From: an uncultured Roseibium sp.
Lineage (GTDB): Bacteria; Pseudomonadota; Alphaproteobacteria; Rhizobiales; Stappiaceae
Assembly: GCF_947499295.1 (NCBI RefSeq)
Contig: NZ_CANMNP010000013.1
Coordinates: 124,001 to 188,000 of the forward strand
Direction: 5' to 3'
DNA: 64,000 nt
The notes below the pieces were generated by a model. It searched no databases. It had not been told where the DNA came from and was given only the letters and a program-made list of their open reading frames with translations. Made by a program: the position numbers and the translations under genes. Below are positions 1 through 7,655 of the stretch, one piece after another; within the stretch, counting starts at the first letter, position 1, and each line of letters opens with the position of its first letter.

Positions 1-24
1 CGGGAGATCCCGGCGGGTTTTTTG
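1..24 (+). terminator. right half of an intrinsic terminator, cut by the window edge
   Basis: The first 12 bases are an inverted repeat (CGGGA-GA-TCCCG) followed by GCGGG and a run of six T. This looks like the loop-proximal stem, the outer right arm and the T-tract of a terminator whose left arm lies before base 1. It would end a plus-strand gene outside the window and could also serve the minus-strand gene that stops at 41. Confidence 0.5.
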
Positions 25-40
25 TTTGCATACTCCAAAA

Positions 41-715
41 CTACGCAAACTTTCGCTGCGCTGCGGGTACGGAAGCTGGAACAGGCGTCCCTTCCGGAAC
101 ATCTGCGGCGGCAAAGGGTGGACCAAGGGCAGTAACGACAGGGACAACACCTGCCCACAGGTCTGTTCCAAGGTCTTCCTTATCGTCGACTGGACCGCCA
201 GTTCTGACCTTTGAACTGGCATGTTCGATCTCAAGTGCGAGCACGCCTGTTGCTTTGTGCTCGGTCGCTGTCATTTCGCGGCATTCATCCCAACGACCGG
301 GCATCAGATGATCGGTGATGGCTTTCAAGGCATCGATTTGCTCGGCATGGTCCTCAACAAGTCGCGCAGTGCCATGAACGATCGCGCAACGATAGTTCAT
401 CGAATGATGAAAAGCGGAACGAGCGGCCACGATGCCGTCGACGAGAGTCACGGTCAGACTTGCGGGGACACCCTTTGCATTTTCCTTGATGATGCGTGTT
501 TTGCTCGCACCGTGAATATAGATCTTGTTGCCGGAACGTGCATAAGCCATCGGGATGACCATCGGTCGTTGTTCATGGATGAACGCACAATGCGCCAAAA
601 GACCCGCGTCCAATATCTCGTTGACGAGATTCCGGTCGTAGCTTCCTCTGTTCATCTGCCGGATTTTAGCGTAGCGCGGCAAATCATTTGCCTGCCGCTT
701 TTCCAAGGAGGACAT
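41..715 (-). CDS. pyridoxamine 5'-phosphate oxidase-related FMN-binding protein
   Basis: A 224-residue protein of the PNPOx-like split-barrel flavoprotein superfamily. The region around LLAHCAFIHEQRPMVIPMAY, then IYIHGAS, and later MNYRCAIVHGTARLVED is the typical barrel pattern of the flavin-nucleotide-binding subgroup. The substrate is unknown; members bind FMN, F420 or haem. I start it at the ATG at 715 because a GGAG lies six bases upstream; an in-frame TTG at 760 would add 15 residues but has poorer support. It is divergent from a MocR-type regulator across about 80 bases. That pairing of a PLP-binding regulator with a PNPOx-like enzyme suggests a link to vitamin B6 or amine metabolism, which is an inference. 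Confidence 0.85.
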   Translation of the reverse strand: MSSLEKRQANDLPRYAKIRQMNRGSYDRNLVNEILDAGLLAHCAFIHEQRPMVIPMAYARSGNKIYIHGASKTRIIKENAKGVPASLTVTLVDGIVAARSAFHHSMNYRCAIVHGTARLVEDHAEQIDALKAITDHLMPGRWDECREMTATEHKATGVLALEIEHASSKVRTGGPVDDKEDLGTDLWAGVVPVVTALGPPFAAADVPEGTPVPASVPAAQRKFA

Positions 716-795
716 CAAACTCTCCACTTGACTGTCAGTTGTGCGATGTTCTTTGCTCAAGAAATTGGCTCCACAAAAGGTCCGGTTTTTTAAAA

Positions 796-2271
796 ATGAC
801 AGAACCAGTTTTGCCCGAAGGTGTTTTGACGCTCAAAAGACGGTCAGACGTGCCGCTCGCTGAGCAGATTTATCGGTCGATCAGGATAGCTGTTCAGTCT
901 GGTCTGCTGCACTCGGGCAGCGCCTTGCCATCAACGCGTCGTCTTGCTGCCTCGTTGCAGGTCGGCAGAAATACGGTGAACACGGCATACGATTTGCTCA
1001 GAGCTGAAGGGATTACCAGGGTCAAGTCCGGAGCCGCGCCGCGCATTGCAAGCGGCATTCGTCTGGAAGGTGGACCTTCCCCTGCCGGACGTGGTGCGAC
1101 GTTGCCGCGCCTCTCTGGGCGCGGAGAACTCATGGCAGCAAATATTCGTGGAAACGGGTGGGCCTTCAGACATGGAGCGCTGCAGCCTGGAACGCCCGCA
1201 TTAGACTGTTTTCCATATGAAGAGTGGGCAAGATCGCTTCGCCGAGCCGCCCGACTTGAGCGTAGTCCGGATCTGCAATACCGAAACTTTTCCGGCCTGC
1301 CTGCATTGAAGAAACGTCTAGCGCGCTACCTTGCATCTGAACGTGGGGTAAGAGCAGAACCGGAACAGATCCTGGTCACCAGTTCCATGCAGGCTTGCCT
1401 GTCCTTGCTGTCTCTTGCATTGGCCGACCCCGGAGATGAAGCCTGGCTCGAGGAGCCAGGTTATCTCGGTGCTCGCACTGCGTTTCATGTGGCAGGGCTT
1501 AAGGTTCGGCCGCTGCCGGTGGATGAAGAAGGCGCAGATCCGGGCAAACTCGCACAGTGGGAGAAACCACCAAGGCTGATCTACGTCACGCCTTCCCATC
1601 AATACCCGCTTGGCATCCGCATGCCGCTCGCGCGACGTCTTGCGCTGTTGGACGCAGCACGCGAGGCCGGGGCGGCAATCCTGGAGGATGACTACGACAG
1701 CGAGTTCCTGTTTTCAGGTCGTCCAGTTGCAGCGTTGCAGGGTCTGGCGAGCGAAGGTCAGGTGATTTATCTCGGGACCTTCTCGAAAAGTCTGATGCCG
1801 GGTTTGCGCATTGCCTATTGCGTGGTTCCGCAAAACCTGGTGGCATCGCTTGAGCAGTTCATGCGCAACATGGGTTGTGCGGCCAATGTGCAGGCTCAGG
1901 CAGCGCTTGAGCATTTCATGGACTGCGGTGCATATCAAAAACACCTGAAGCAGATCCGCAGGGTCTATGAAGCGAGGGGGATTGCGCTGGTCGAAACCTT
2001 GCGGGCGTGTTTGGGCAATCGCGTCGACGTCAAGCTGCCAACAGGTAATGTACAGGTTGCGATCCTCTTTCGGGACCCGATTGACGATGTCACTCTTGCC
2101 GTTGCCATGCAATCAAGAGGTTTCGCGGTTTCGCCGTTGAGCAACTGTTATCTCGACAGGGGCGCTAAACCCGGGCTTATCATCGGTTTCGCTGGCGCTC
2201 AGGAGAGACAGATGGTGGCCGGTATCGATACACTCAGCAATCTCTTGGACAGTGGAAATTTCTGTATATGA
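796..2271 (+). CDS. MocR/PdxR-family transcriptional regulator (GntR HTH plus aminotransferase-like domain)
   Basis: A 491-residue two-domain regulator. Residues of about 15-85 form a GntR winged helix (PLAEQIYRSIRIAVQSG, then LPSTRRLAASLQVGRNTVNT). The rest is a fold-type I aminotransferase domain with DDYDSEF and the PLP-lysine motif GTFSKSLMPGLR; the Schiff-base lysine is predicted to be K331. MocR proteins sense PLP or PLP-amino acid adducts, and PdxR members activate vitamin B6 synthesis. The ATG at 796 is chosen because the domain starts soon after it; the frame stays open upstream to 688. The divergent neighbour is a PNPOx-like gene and is the likely target. Its stop is 21 bases from that of the convergent TetR gene. 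Confidence 0.9.
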   Translation: MTEPVLPEGVLTLKRRSDVPLAEQIYRSIRIAVQSGLLHSGSALPSTRRLAASLQVGRNTVNTAYDLLRAEGITRVKSGAAPRIASGIRLEGGPSPAGRGATLPRLSGRGELMAANIRGNGWAFRHGALQPGTPALDCFPYEEWARSLRRAARLERSPDLQYRNFSGLPALKKRLARYLASERGVRAEPEQILVTSSMQACLSLLSLALADPGDEAWLEEPGYLGARTAFHVAGLKVRPLPVDEEGADPGKLAQWEKPPRLIYVTPSHQYPLGIRMPLARRLALLDAAREAGAAILEDDYDSEFLFSGRPVAALQGLASEGQVIYLGTFSKSLMPGLRIAYCVVPQNLVASLEQFMRNMGCAANVQAQAALEHFMDCGAYQKHLKQIRRVYEARGIALVETLRACLGNRVDVKLPTGNVQVAILFRDPIDDVTLAVAMQSRGFAVSPLSNCYLDRGAKPGLIIGFAGAQERQMVAGIDTLSNLLDSGNFCI

Positions 2272-2292
2272 AACTTCGAGGTTTTATCGCTA

Positions 2293-2868
2293 TCAGGACG
2301 CAATGCTTCTTGCGGCATAATCCGCTGCTGCCCTAATTCTTGAAGAGCCGCAGTCAGCTTTGGCCATTGCGTTGAGGCCAAGAATAACAGCGAGAACGAA
2401 ATTGGCTTGGTCGCGGGCACAGAGCGAAGCCGTTTCGTCGCCGTCTCTTTCCAGCGTTCGCAACAGCCGATTTTCCAGTTCGGTCATCTTTGAGCAAACA
2501 AACGACTGTTCACCACTATGCGCATCAGCTGTTTCGCTAGATGAAGACAAAAGCAGGCAGCCTCGCGGCGTATTGAGGGACATGAACGATCCGATGTGCC
2601 GAATGAAGTTCGCGACCGCCTGTTTTGGCGGCTTGTCTTCGTCGAGGATCTTGAGGCCAACCTCGGTCGCCTCATTCCAGTATTTTTCAAGAACTCTTTC
2701 GAATACGTCGTCCTTGCAGCCGAAAGCGGCATAGAAACTGCCGCGTTTGATGCCGGCAGCGTCTTGAAGATCGTCAACAGAAGTTCCTCTGTAACCGTTG
2801 GTCCAGAATACATCGACAAAAGCGTCAATAGCATCATCGACATCAAAGGATTTTGGTCTTCCGGCCAT
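2293..2868 (-). CDS. TetR/AcrR-family transcriptional regulator
   Basis: A 191-residue TetR-like repressor. The N-terminal HTH is clear: FDVDDAIDAFVDVFWTNGYRGTSVDDL, then GIKRGSFYAAFGCKDDVFERV, matching the usual second and third helices. The C-terminal ligand-binding domain has a Cys-containing GCLLLSSSSE segment resembling the YjdC/AcuR/NemR-like branch, some of which sense electrophiles through cysteine; that match is tentative. It lies 55 bases downstream of the AhpD-like gene on the same strand. A perfect 15-bp hairpin separates the two, so it is probably co-transcribed at reduced level and represses its own operon (inference). Confidence 0.9.
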   Translation of the reverse strand: MAGRPKSFDVDDAIDAFVDVFWTNGYRGTSVDDLQDAAGIKRGSFYAAFGCKDDVFERVLEKYWNEATEVGLKILDEDKPPKQAVANFIRHIGSFMSLNTPRGCLLLSSSSETADAHSGEQSFVCSKMTELENRLLRTLERDGDETASLCARDQANFVLAVILGLNAMAKADCGSSRIRAAADYAARSIAS

Positions 2869-2882
2869 GAAACCTCATTGCA

Positions 2883-2919
2883 TTTCAGTCTCCGGCATTT
2901 GATTTGCCGGAGACTGAAA
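2883..2919 (-). other. perfect 15-bp hairpin between the AhpD-like and TetR genes
   Basis: Bases 2883-2897 and 2905-2919 are exactly complementary with a 7-base loop. The hairpin fills most of the 55-base gap between the stop of the AhpD-like gene and the TetR start. On the minus strand no T-tract follows, so it is not a classical intrinsic terminator. It may act as an mRNA 3'-end stabiliser or a partial transcription block. Confidence 0.75.
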
Positions 2920-2923
2920 ATCG

Positions 2924-3490
2924 TTATTCGGCTGCGATCGCCGCTGGAGCCCAGGCGAACTTCTGAAACGGTGGATCAACAGGCGTGTCAGCCAGGTGGT
3001 TGACGTAATTAGACATTACTTTCTGTGCGACGCCAAGAATGACGTCAAGAACATGTTGTTTGGTGTAGCCGGCGGCCAGAAAGCTCTCCACATCTTGCGT
3101 TGAGACATTGCCGCGTTGACGCACGACCTGAAGCGTGAACCGACGAAGGGCTTCAAGTTTCGCGTCTTCAAGCGGTTTCCCGTTTCGAAGGTCTTCGATG
3201 AGGCCGCTGTTGATTTTCTGCATATGTGCAATGGCGGTATGGGCCGGTACGCAATAGTGACAGGTGTGCTCCACATTGATCGTCATCCAAACCACAGTTT
3301 GCTGAGCTGCAGTGAGGCTGGTCTGCTGGAAGAGCTCATGAAGCTTCTGGTAGGCCTCCAGGTGCTGGGGAGATTCAGCCATGACGGCATGCAGGTTCGG
3401 TATCATCCCAAACGCTTGAAGTGAGTTGTTGAGAAGCGGTTTGCTCTGCTCTGGTGCGGTCTCAAGTGTGTGGCGTGAAAATTCAGTCAT
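2924..3490 (-). CDS. carboxymuconolactone decarboxylase / AhpD-like protein
   Basis: A 188-residue all-helical protein of the CMD/AhpD family. It has the redox motif C77-x2-C80-x3-H84 (EHTCHYCVPAHT), the hallmark of the alkylhydroperoxidase D-type members that act as thiol-disulfide reductants or peroxidases. The start ATG is preceded by a GAAAGAGAGACAGG purine-rich site. It is the first gene of a likely two-gene operon with a TetR regulator. A promoter-operator arrangement is visible at 3545-3573. A role in peroxide or electrophile defence is plausible from the family and the regulator, but the natural substrate cannot be read from the sequence. Confidence 0.88.
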   Translation of the reverse strand: MTEFSRHTLETAPEQSKPLLNNSLQAFGMIPNLHAVMAESPQHLEAYQKLHELFQQTSLTAAQQTVVWMTINVEHTCHYCVPAHTAIAHMQKINSGLIEDLRNGKPLEDAKLEALRRFTLQVVRQRGNVSTQDVESFLAAGYTKQHVLDVILGVAQKVMSNYVNHLADTPVDPPFQKFAWAPAAIAAE

Positions 3491-3544
3491 ATGCCTGTCT
3501 CTCTTTCATTTCAGAGCGCGACTCGCACTCATGATGGCAGGAGA

Positions 3545-3573
3545 CATATGGGAATTATGTACTGCATAGTCAA
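3545..3573 (-). promoter_or_regulatory. candidate promoter and operator of the AhpD-like/TetR operon
   Basis: Read on the minus strand, TTGACT (3573-3568) and CATATG (3550-3545) are 17 bases apart, a sigma70-like geometry. The spacer contains a 13-bp imperfect palindrome, TATGTACTGCATA (3556-3568 on the plus strand), between the -35 and -10 boxes, where a TetR dimer would block RNA polymerase. The promoter is about 55 bases from the start codon. The match to the neighbouring TetR protein is inferred from position only. Confidence 0.45.
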
Positions 3574-3729
3574 AAATGTAGTGATGCTATTTTTCGGCAG
3601 AAAACATTGGTTTTTTAGTTCGCTCAAGGAAACGTGAAACCGAAGCTTTCAGCTGAATTCCCTAAAAGTTAGCCAAAAGCCGAGACAGTCAAAATGATCG
3701 GACAGCTCGCCAGCGCCATGCGCAGTTGC

Positions 3730-3758
3730 TTGACCTTGCCGACAAAGCCACTTAAGTC
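3730..3758 (+). promoter_or_regulatory. candidate rnpB promoter
   Basis: TTGACC at 3730-3735 and TAAGTC at 3753-3758 are separated by 17 bases. Initiation seven bases after the -10 box would fall at about 3765, exactly where helix P1 of the RNase P RNA begins. The -10 is weak against the consensus, but the agreement with the RNA's 5' end supports it. Confidence 0.55.
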
Positions 3759-3765
3759 CGCAGAC

Positions 3766-4176
3766 GCCAGTCGGCCGGACAGCCGCTGCCGCAAATGCCG
3801 AAAGGTTGCGGGGGAGGAAAGTCCGGGCTCCAAGGAAACACGGTGCCGGGTAACGCCCGGCGAGGGCGACCTTAGGGAAAGTGCCACAGAAAGCAAACCG
3901 CTCCGGGTCAATCGAAAGGTTGTATCGGAGTAAGGGTGAAAGGGTGGAGTAAGAGCCCACCGCGCTGCTGGCAACAGCAGCGGCATGGTAAACCCCACCG
4001 GGAGCAAGACCGAATAGGGACAGCATTGGGCCATGGAGCGATCCTGGCCCGGGCCCGTTTCCAGGCCGACTGTCCGGGTTGGTTGCGCGAGGTGCCTGGC
4101 AACAGGTGCCCCAGACGAATGGCTGTCACGTCCGCGAAAGCGGGCCATACAGAACCCGGCTTACAGGCCGACTGGC
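3766..4176 (+). ncRNA. rnpB: RNase P RNA (M1 RNA, bacterial type A)
   Basis: This is the catalytic RNA of RNase P, which removes 5' leaders from tRNA precursors. The universally conserved blocks are readable: GGAGGAAAGTCCGGGCTCC near the 5' end, the segment starting AGGGTGAAAGGGTGGAGTAAGAGC, and the 3' run CAGAACCCGGCTTACAGGCCGACTGGC. The ends were set by helix P1: GCCAGTCGGCC at 3766-3776 pairs perfectly with GGCCGACTGGC at 4166-4176, giving 411 bases. The gene is convergent with the monooxygenase gene, whose stop codon lies only 16 bases away, so the two transcripts probably overlap tail to tail. Protein-like reading frames over this interval are spurious. Confidence 0.97.
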
Positions 4177-4192
4177 ACTTCTTTGACCACTT

Positions 4193-5680
4193 TCAGCATG
4201 CGGTATATTGCGGCGTGCTTTTCAGGAAATCTCCATATGCATCTGCATTTGGGTATGAGAACTGTTCGGCCACCGGATTGGCGCGCTTGCGCTTTGTTGC
4301 GCCCATGTCGGCCAGCAACTCGTCGAAGTGACGGAAATGAAATGGTGCAGAACACAACCCACCATAAACCTTGGCGGCGGGACGTTCGTGACGTTTCCAT
4401 TCAAGCATTTCATCGATATTTTTGCGCATGACGTCTGCGCTGGGCTGGTTGGCAAGCTTACCGTCGGCATAACGTACCAGCCAGTTGGCGATCATCTCGG
4501 CCGACAGGATCGTGCAGAAGCTGGAATTGAAACCGACGAACCCCATGTCGGGCAGATCGGGATTAACGGCAAGTCTAAAGACCCGATATTGCCCGTCCGG
4601 CTCAATCAGCTTGTCCTGATACGTTTGCGCCAGGTATGGGACTCCCAGTTTCCAGCCAACAGCGAGAACGGCAAGGTCGCAGGGCAACTTGTCGCCGTTC
4701 GCAAGAACCACTTGACCTTCCTCATACCGCTCAAAAGTACTTCTTATCGGCTTTATAGATCCGTTCTCAAAGCCTTCAAACAGGCCAGGCGTTACGATCG
4801 GCAATGAACAAGACGCGTCTTTCTCGATGGGGCCGTCTGGAACCATGTCCCACTTCTTCAGTTTCAGTTGAAGTTTGAGAAGCGTTTCAAGTCCTCGGAA
4901 ATTGGCCCAAATCAAAGGAGTGAACGCGGCGAATACAGCTTTACGTATGGGTGAACGCCCCCAGCTGTTGAACTGCTGCTCCTGTGCGCGCATGTACAAA
5001 AGCCGTTTGAAATTGATGCCGCCCACAAAATATGGAACGCGCCATACCGGTTCCCGGTAGACCATTGTTACGGATCTCGCTCCGTTTCGGGCTGCATTGA
5101 CGACGATGTCGGTGGCCGATTTCGACCCGCCCAACACGACCACTCTTTTGCCATCTGCCAGATTGCTATCGGTGTATTCGGAACTGTGCATGACGTTGCC
5201 ACCGGCAGCTTCAAATTCGGCCTGTCCTGGGTGGCGCATAATGTTCTTGTTGGAAAACTGGCCGGTACATACAGCGACGAAATCGAATTCTTCGGACCAT
5301 GTCTTTCCGGCTGCCTCCAAAGTGAGCGTCCAGCCTTTCCCGCCATCGGCGCGCTTTTCCATGGATTGAACGCGGGTATTGAGACGAAAAAGTCTGCATA
5401 GCTTATGCTTGTCGGCATAGGCATGCAGGTAAGCGTGCACCTGAGGCCCCTTTGGCCATTCCGGATAACTCTCCGGCATCGGCATATCTGTAAAACGGTA
5501 AAGGTCTTTCGGCGATTGTGTCTGGACATCCGGGTATGACCTTGATGGTTCCCAAACCCCGCCAAGATCGTGACTGCGTTCAAACCCGAGTACGCGGTGG
5601 CCGCGCTCGTCAAAAGCTTTGGCAGCCGCAAGCCCACTTACGCCGCCGCCGATGACGGCGACAGTCTTGCGTTTCGTCAT
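4193..5680 (-). CDS. flavin-containing monooxygenase family protein
   Basis: A 495-residue NAD(P)H-dependent FAD enzyme of the FMO/Baeyer-Villiger class. The FAD Rossmann motif GGGVSG is at residues 11-16. The NADPH Rossmann motif LGGSKSATDI lies near residue 184. Between them, FEAAGGNVMHSSEY resembles the FMO fingerprint (F-x-G-x3-H-x3-Y). Such enzymes oxygenate nucleophilic N or S centres or ketones; the substrate is not readable. It lies 42 bases downstream of a cupin gene on the same strand, forming a probable operon with a divergent AraC regulator. Its 3' end abuts rnpB in convergent orientation. Confidence 0.9.
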   Translation of the reverse strand: MTKRKTVAVIGGGVSGLAAAKAFDERGHRVLGFERSHDLGGVWEPSRSYPDVQTQSPKDLYRFTDMPMPESYPEWPKGPQVHAYLHAYADKHKLCRLFRLNTRVQSMEKRADGGKGWTLTLEAAGKTWSEEFDFVAVCTGQFSNKNIMRHPGQAEFEAAGGNVMHSSEYTDSNLADGKRVVVLGGSKSATDIVVNAARNGARSVTMVYREPVWRVPYFVGGINFKRLLYMRAQEQQFNSWGRSPIRKAVFAAFTPLIWANFRGLETLLKLQLKLKKWDMVPDGPIEKDASCSLPIVTPGLFEGFENGSIKPIRSTFERYEEGQVVLANGDKLPCDLAVLAVGWKLGVPYLAQTYQDKLIEPDGQYRVFRLAVNPDLPDMGFVGFNSSFCTILSAEMIANWLVRYADGKLANQPSADVMRKNIDEMLEWKRHERPAAKVYGGLCSAPFHFRHFDELLADMGATKRKRANPVAEQFSYPNADAYGDFLKSTPQYTAC

Positions 5681-5722
5681 TGAACTAGTCCTCTGTCTTA
5701 ATCTATGAGACGGCTCGTTCGA

Positions 5723-6169
5723 TCAGGCCTCATCTGGCGGGGGTAGAAAATCGACCTCGTGCAACGCAGAAAGCCGCACAAGCTCCGCGGGGTCGGTAAT
5801 GCCGTTCAGGGCGCCGAAAAGGTCAAACAGCTTTCGGGTCGGCGCGACACCAAAGACGCAGGTTGCCGTCTTTCCGGACCGATTGAAGATGCCGTGAGCT
5901 TCGCCCATGGGCATGCGCACCGTGTCTCCAGGGCCGGCTTTGTGAACGTTGCCGCCCATTTCTACCTCCAGTTCCCCCTCCAGCATGACGATCCATTCGT
6001 CCTGTGTGGGATGAATATGAGGTGGCACGAAGGTTTCCGCCGGTATCTCGGCATGCCAGATAAAGGCGTTGTTGCTCACCAGCTTGGGCGTATAGGTGTG
6101 GCCAACAACATTCCAGCTGACATTGTCCAACCCCTTTTCGGCAGAGGTGACGCCTGCTCCGTTCTGCAT
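5723..6169 (-). CDS. single-domain cupin protein
   Basis: A 148-residue cupin. Cupin motif 1 is visible as PPHIHPTQDEWIVMLEGELE (H51, H53, with acidic residues following) and motif 2 as RMPMGEAHGIFN (H92), so the usual metal site looks intact. The small barrel may be a sensor, an isomerase or a dioxygenase-like enzyme; similar proteins often accompany oxygenase operons. It is the first gene of a likely cupin-monooxygenase operon and is divergent from an AraC-family gene, which is the natural candidate for its regulator. Confidence 0.88.
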   Translation of the reverse strand: MQNGAGVTSAEKGLDNVSWNVVGHTYTPKLVSNNAFIWHAEIPAETFVPPHIHPTQDEWIVMLEGELEVEMGGNVHKAGPGDTVRMPMGEAHGIFNRSGKTATCVFGVAPTRKLFDLFGALNGITDPAELVRLSALHEVDFLPPPDEA

Positions 6170-6201
6170 GATGTTTGTCTCGCTTGTCTTTGCGTTAATC
6201 A

Positions 6202-6232
6202 GCGCAAAAAGCTAAGCGCGCCTTGCGCAAAA
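6202..6232. promoter_or_regulatory. direct repeat in the cupin/AraC divergent promoter region
   Basis: GCGCAAAA occurs at 6202-6209 and 6225-6232, a 23-bp repeat interval close to two helical turns. AraC-family dimers commonly bind such direct repeats. The site lies between the cupin start (6169) and the AraC-type start (6325). Binding is inferred from position. Confidence 0.35.
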
Positions 6233-6324
6233 GTTTTATCCGATTTGCGAAATTACCTGATCACCTGCTGTGAAATGCCGCATTGCGGAACGTGTTCTTC
6301 TTGAACGGCGAAGGCTTCGACGGC

Positions 6325-7335
6325 ATGCTCTCATGCATGATTTCGCAGCTGTCAGGCAAAACTCCGCTGGATCGCTATCGGTGCTTCGAAACGTTGGATG
6401 TCGATGAAGCCCGGGACATTGTTGCGCGCCATTTTTGCAATCATCGATTGGAGTTGGCTTCGGCAGATGCTCGTTTTGACGCTTGTCAGAACAGAGTGGC
6501 CGGCCGGCACCTGTCACTGAACTACCTTCGATACGGTGCCGATGTGTCCATCGACCCCGGAGAGTTGGCGGATTTCTACCTGATACAGATACCTATCGCC
6601 GGCACCGCGGAGGTCGCGAATGGTCATCAGTACGTCTCGTCCGATACCAGGACAGCGACACTTCTGAACCCTGATCGCCATACGAAGATGCAGTGGCATG
6701 CGGGTTGCGAACAGGTTCTCTTGCAAATCGAACGCGCATTTGTTCGGCAGATTGCGGTTCGCATGGCTGGAACCGAGCTTGGTCCCATAAGGTTCAACGC
6801 AAAGCTTGATCTTACGCAGCCGGAGCTTGCCCGGTGGTCAAGGAGGCTTCGCGGGCTTTTCAAGGGAGCTGAAGCGGGGGAGATCATTAGCAATAAAAAC
6901 GATCGTTGCCAGGACCTCCTGGAAGAAATGCTGGTTGCATCGCTGTTAGATAGCCAGCCAAATACCGTTTCTCCGATGCTGGGCAGGACCAGCAGCGGGG
7001 CGACGCCGGCGATCGTCAAGCGTGCTACTGAAATGATCTGTGAGCGCTTTCAGGAAGATATCAGCCTGCTGGACATCAGTTCACACTCCGGAACAACGCC
7101 GCGCAATCTCCAACTGCTTTTCAAGCGCGAGTTTGGTCGCAGCCCGTTCCAGTATCTGCAAAGCATCCGGTTGGCATATGCGCGCCATCTTCTGATCAGT
7201 GGATCCGACAGTCTCACGATTGCGGAAGTGGCCGACATGTCGGGGCATCGGCATTTCGGCCGTTTTAGCGTCGCTTACAGACGGTGTTTCGACGAAACTC
7301 CTCGGGAAACCCGGCGTTATCATAAATTCCGTTGA
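6325..7335 (+). CDS. AraC-family transcriptional regulator
   Basis: A 336-residue regulator. The C-terminal third has the paired helix-turn-helix of the AraC family: ISLLDISSHSGTTPRNLQLLFKREFGRSP, then the second HTH around LTIAEVADMSGHRHFGRFSVAYRRCFDETP. The N-terminal region (about 30-190) fits the AraC_binding_2 type sensor domain (DVSIDPGELADFYLIQIPIAG). Three starts are possible: TTG 6283, ATG 6325 and ATG 6337; none has a strong ribosome site, and 6325 is chosen as the first ATG. It is divergent from the cupin-monooxygenase pair and probably activates it. A weak inverted repeat at 7344-7368 follows the gene. Confidence 0.88.
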   Translation: MLSCMISQLSGKTPLDRYRCFETLDVDEARDIVARHFCNHRLELASADARFDACQNRVAGRHLSLNYLRYGADVSIDPGELADFYLIQIPIAGTAEVANGHQYVSSDTRTATLLNPDRHTKMQWHAGCEQVLLQIERAFVRQIAVRMAGTELGPIRFNAKLDLTQPELARWSRRLRGLFKGAEAGEIISNKNDRCQDLLEEMLVASLLDSQPNTVSPMLGRTSSGATPAIVKRATEMICERFQEDISLLDISSHSGTTPRNLQLLFKREFGRSPFQYLQSIRLAYARHLLISGSDSLTIAEVADMSGHRHFGRFSVAYRRCFDETPRETRRYHKFR

Positions 7336-7343
7336 GCTCCGTT

Positions 7344-7368
7344 TTTGGGAAGAGACGAATTTCCCAAA
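7344..7368 (+). terminator. weak terminator-like hairpin after the AraC-type gene
   Basis: TTTGGGAA (7344-7351) and TTCCCAAA (7361-7368) are perfectly complementary with a 9-base loop, beginning nine bases after the stop codon. Only a short T-rich stretch follows, so termination efficiency is uncertain. Confidence 0.35.
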
Positions 7369-7507
7369 TGTTTAACGCAATCCGCGCGTATTTTTCTTGG
7401 GCGAATTGGTAACCCGGTTCTTGGGATGCTGCGAGAACCGGCTGAATTTTGCTTAAGGTGGTGCGCGGTTTCCCGTCGTTTTTCATTCTCCACAAGTCTT
7501 TAGGCGC

Positions 7508-7524
7508 TAGGCAATTTTTGCCTA
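7508..7524. promoter_or_regulatory. 17-bp palindrome in the mraZ upstream region
   Basis: TAGGCAA, a 3-base T spacer and TTGCCTA form a perfect dyad. It is short enough to be a protein operator rather than a terminator. No regulator can be assigned. Confidence 0.4.
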
Positions 7525-7655
7525 AATCCGCAACTGCAATTTGGAAAACCTCCGTATTCCTGCGAATCCGATTCTTGGTTTCTGTCAAGGCTTCATTAAG
7601 CATGTTCGTCTTAACATCGCTCGACGGGGTCGTGTGCGATCAAATCATGCTGGAA

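Noticed and set aside
3649..4431. Several frames of 80-160 codons over the RNase P RNA
   Set aside because: The region is a structured RNA with conserved blocks; the frames have no protein homology that I can see.
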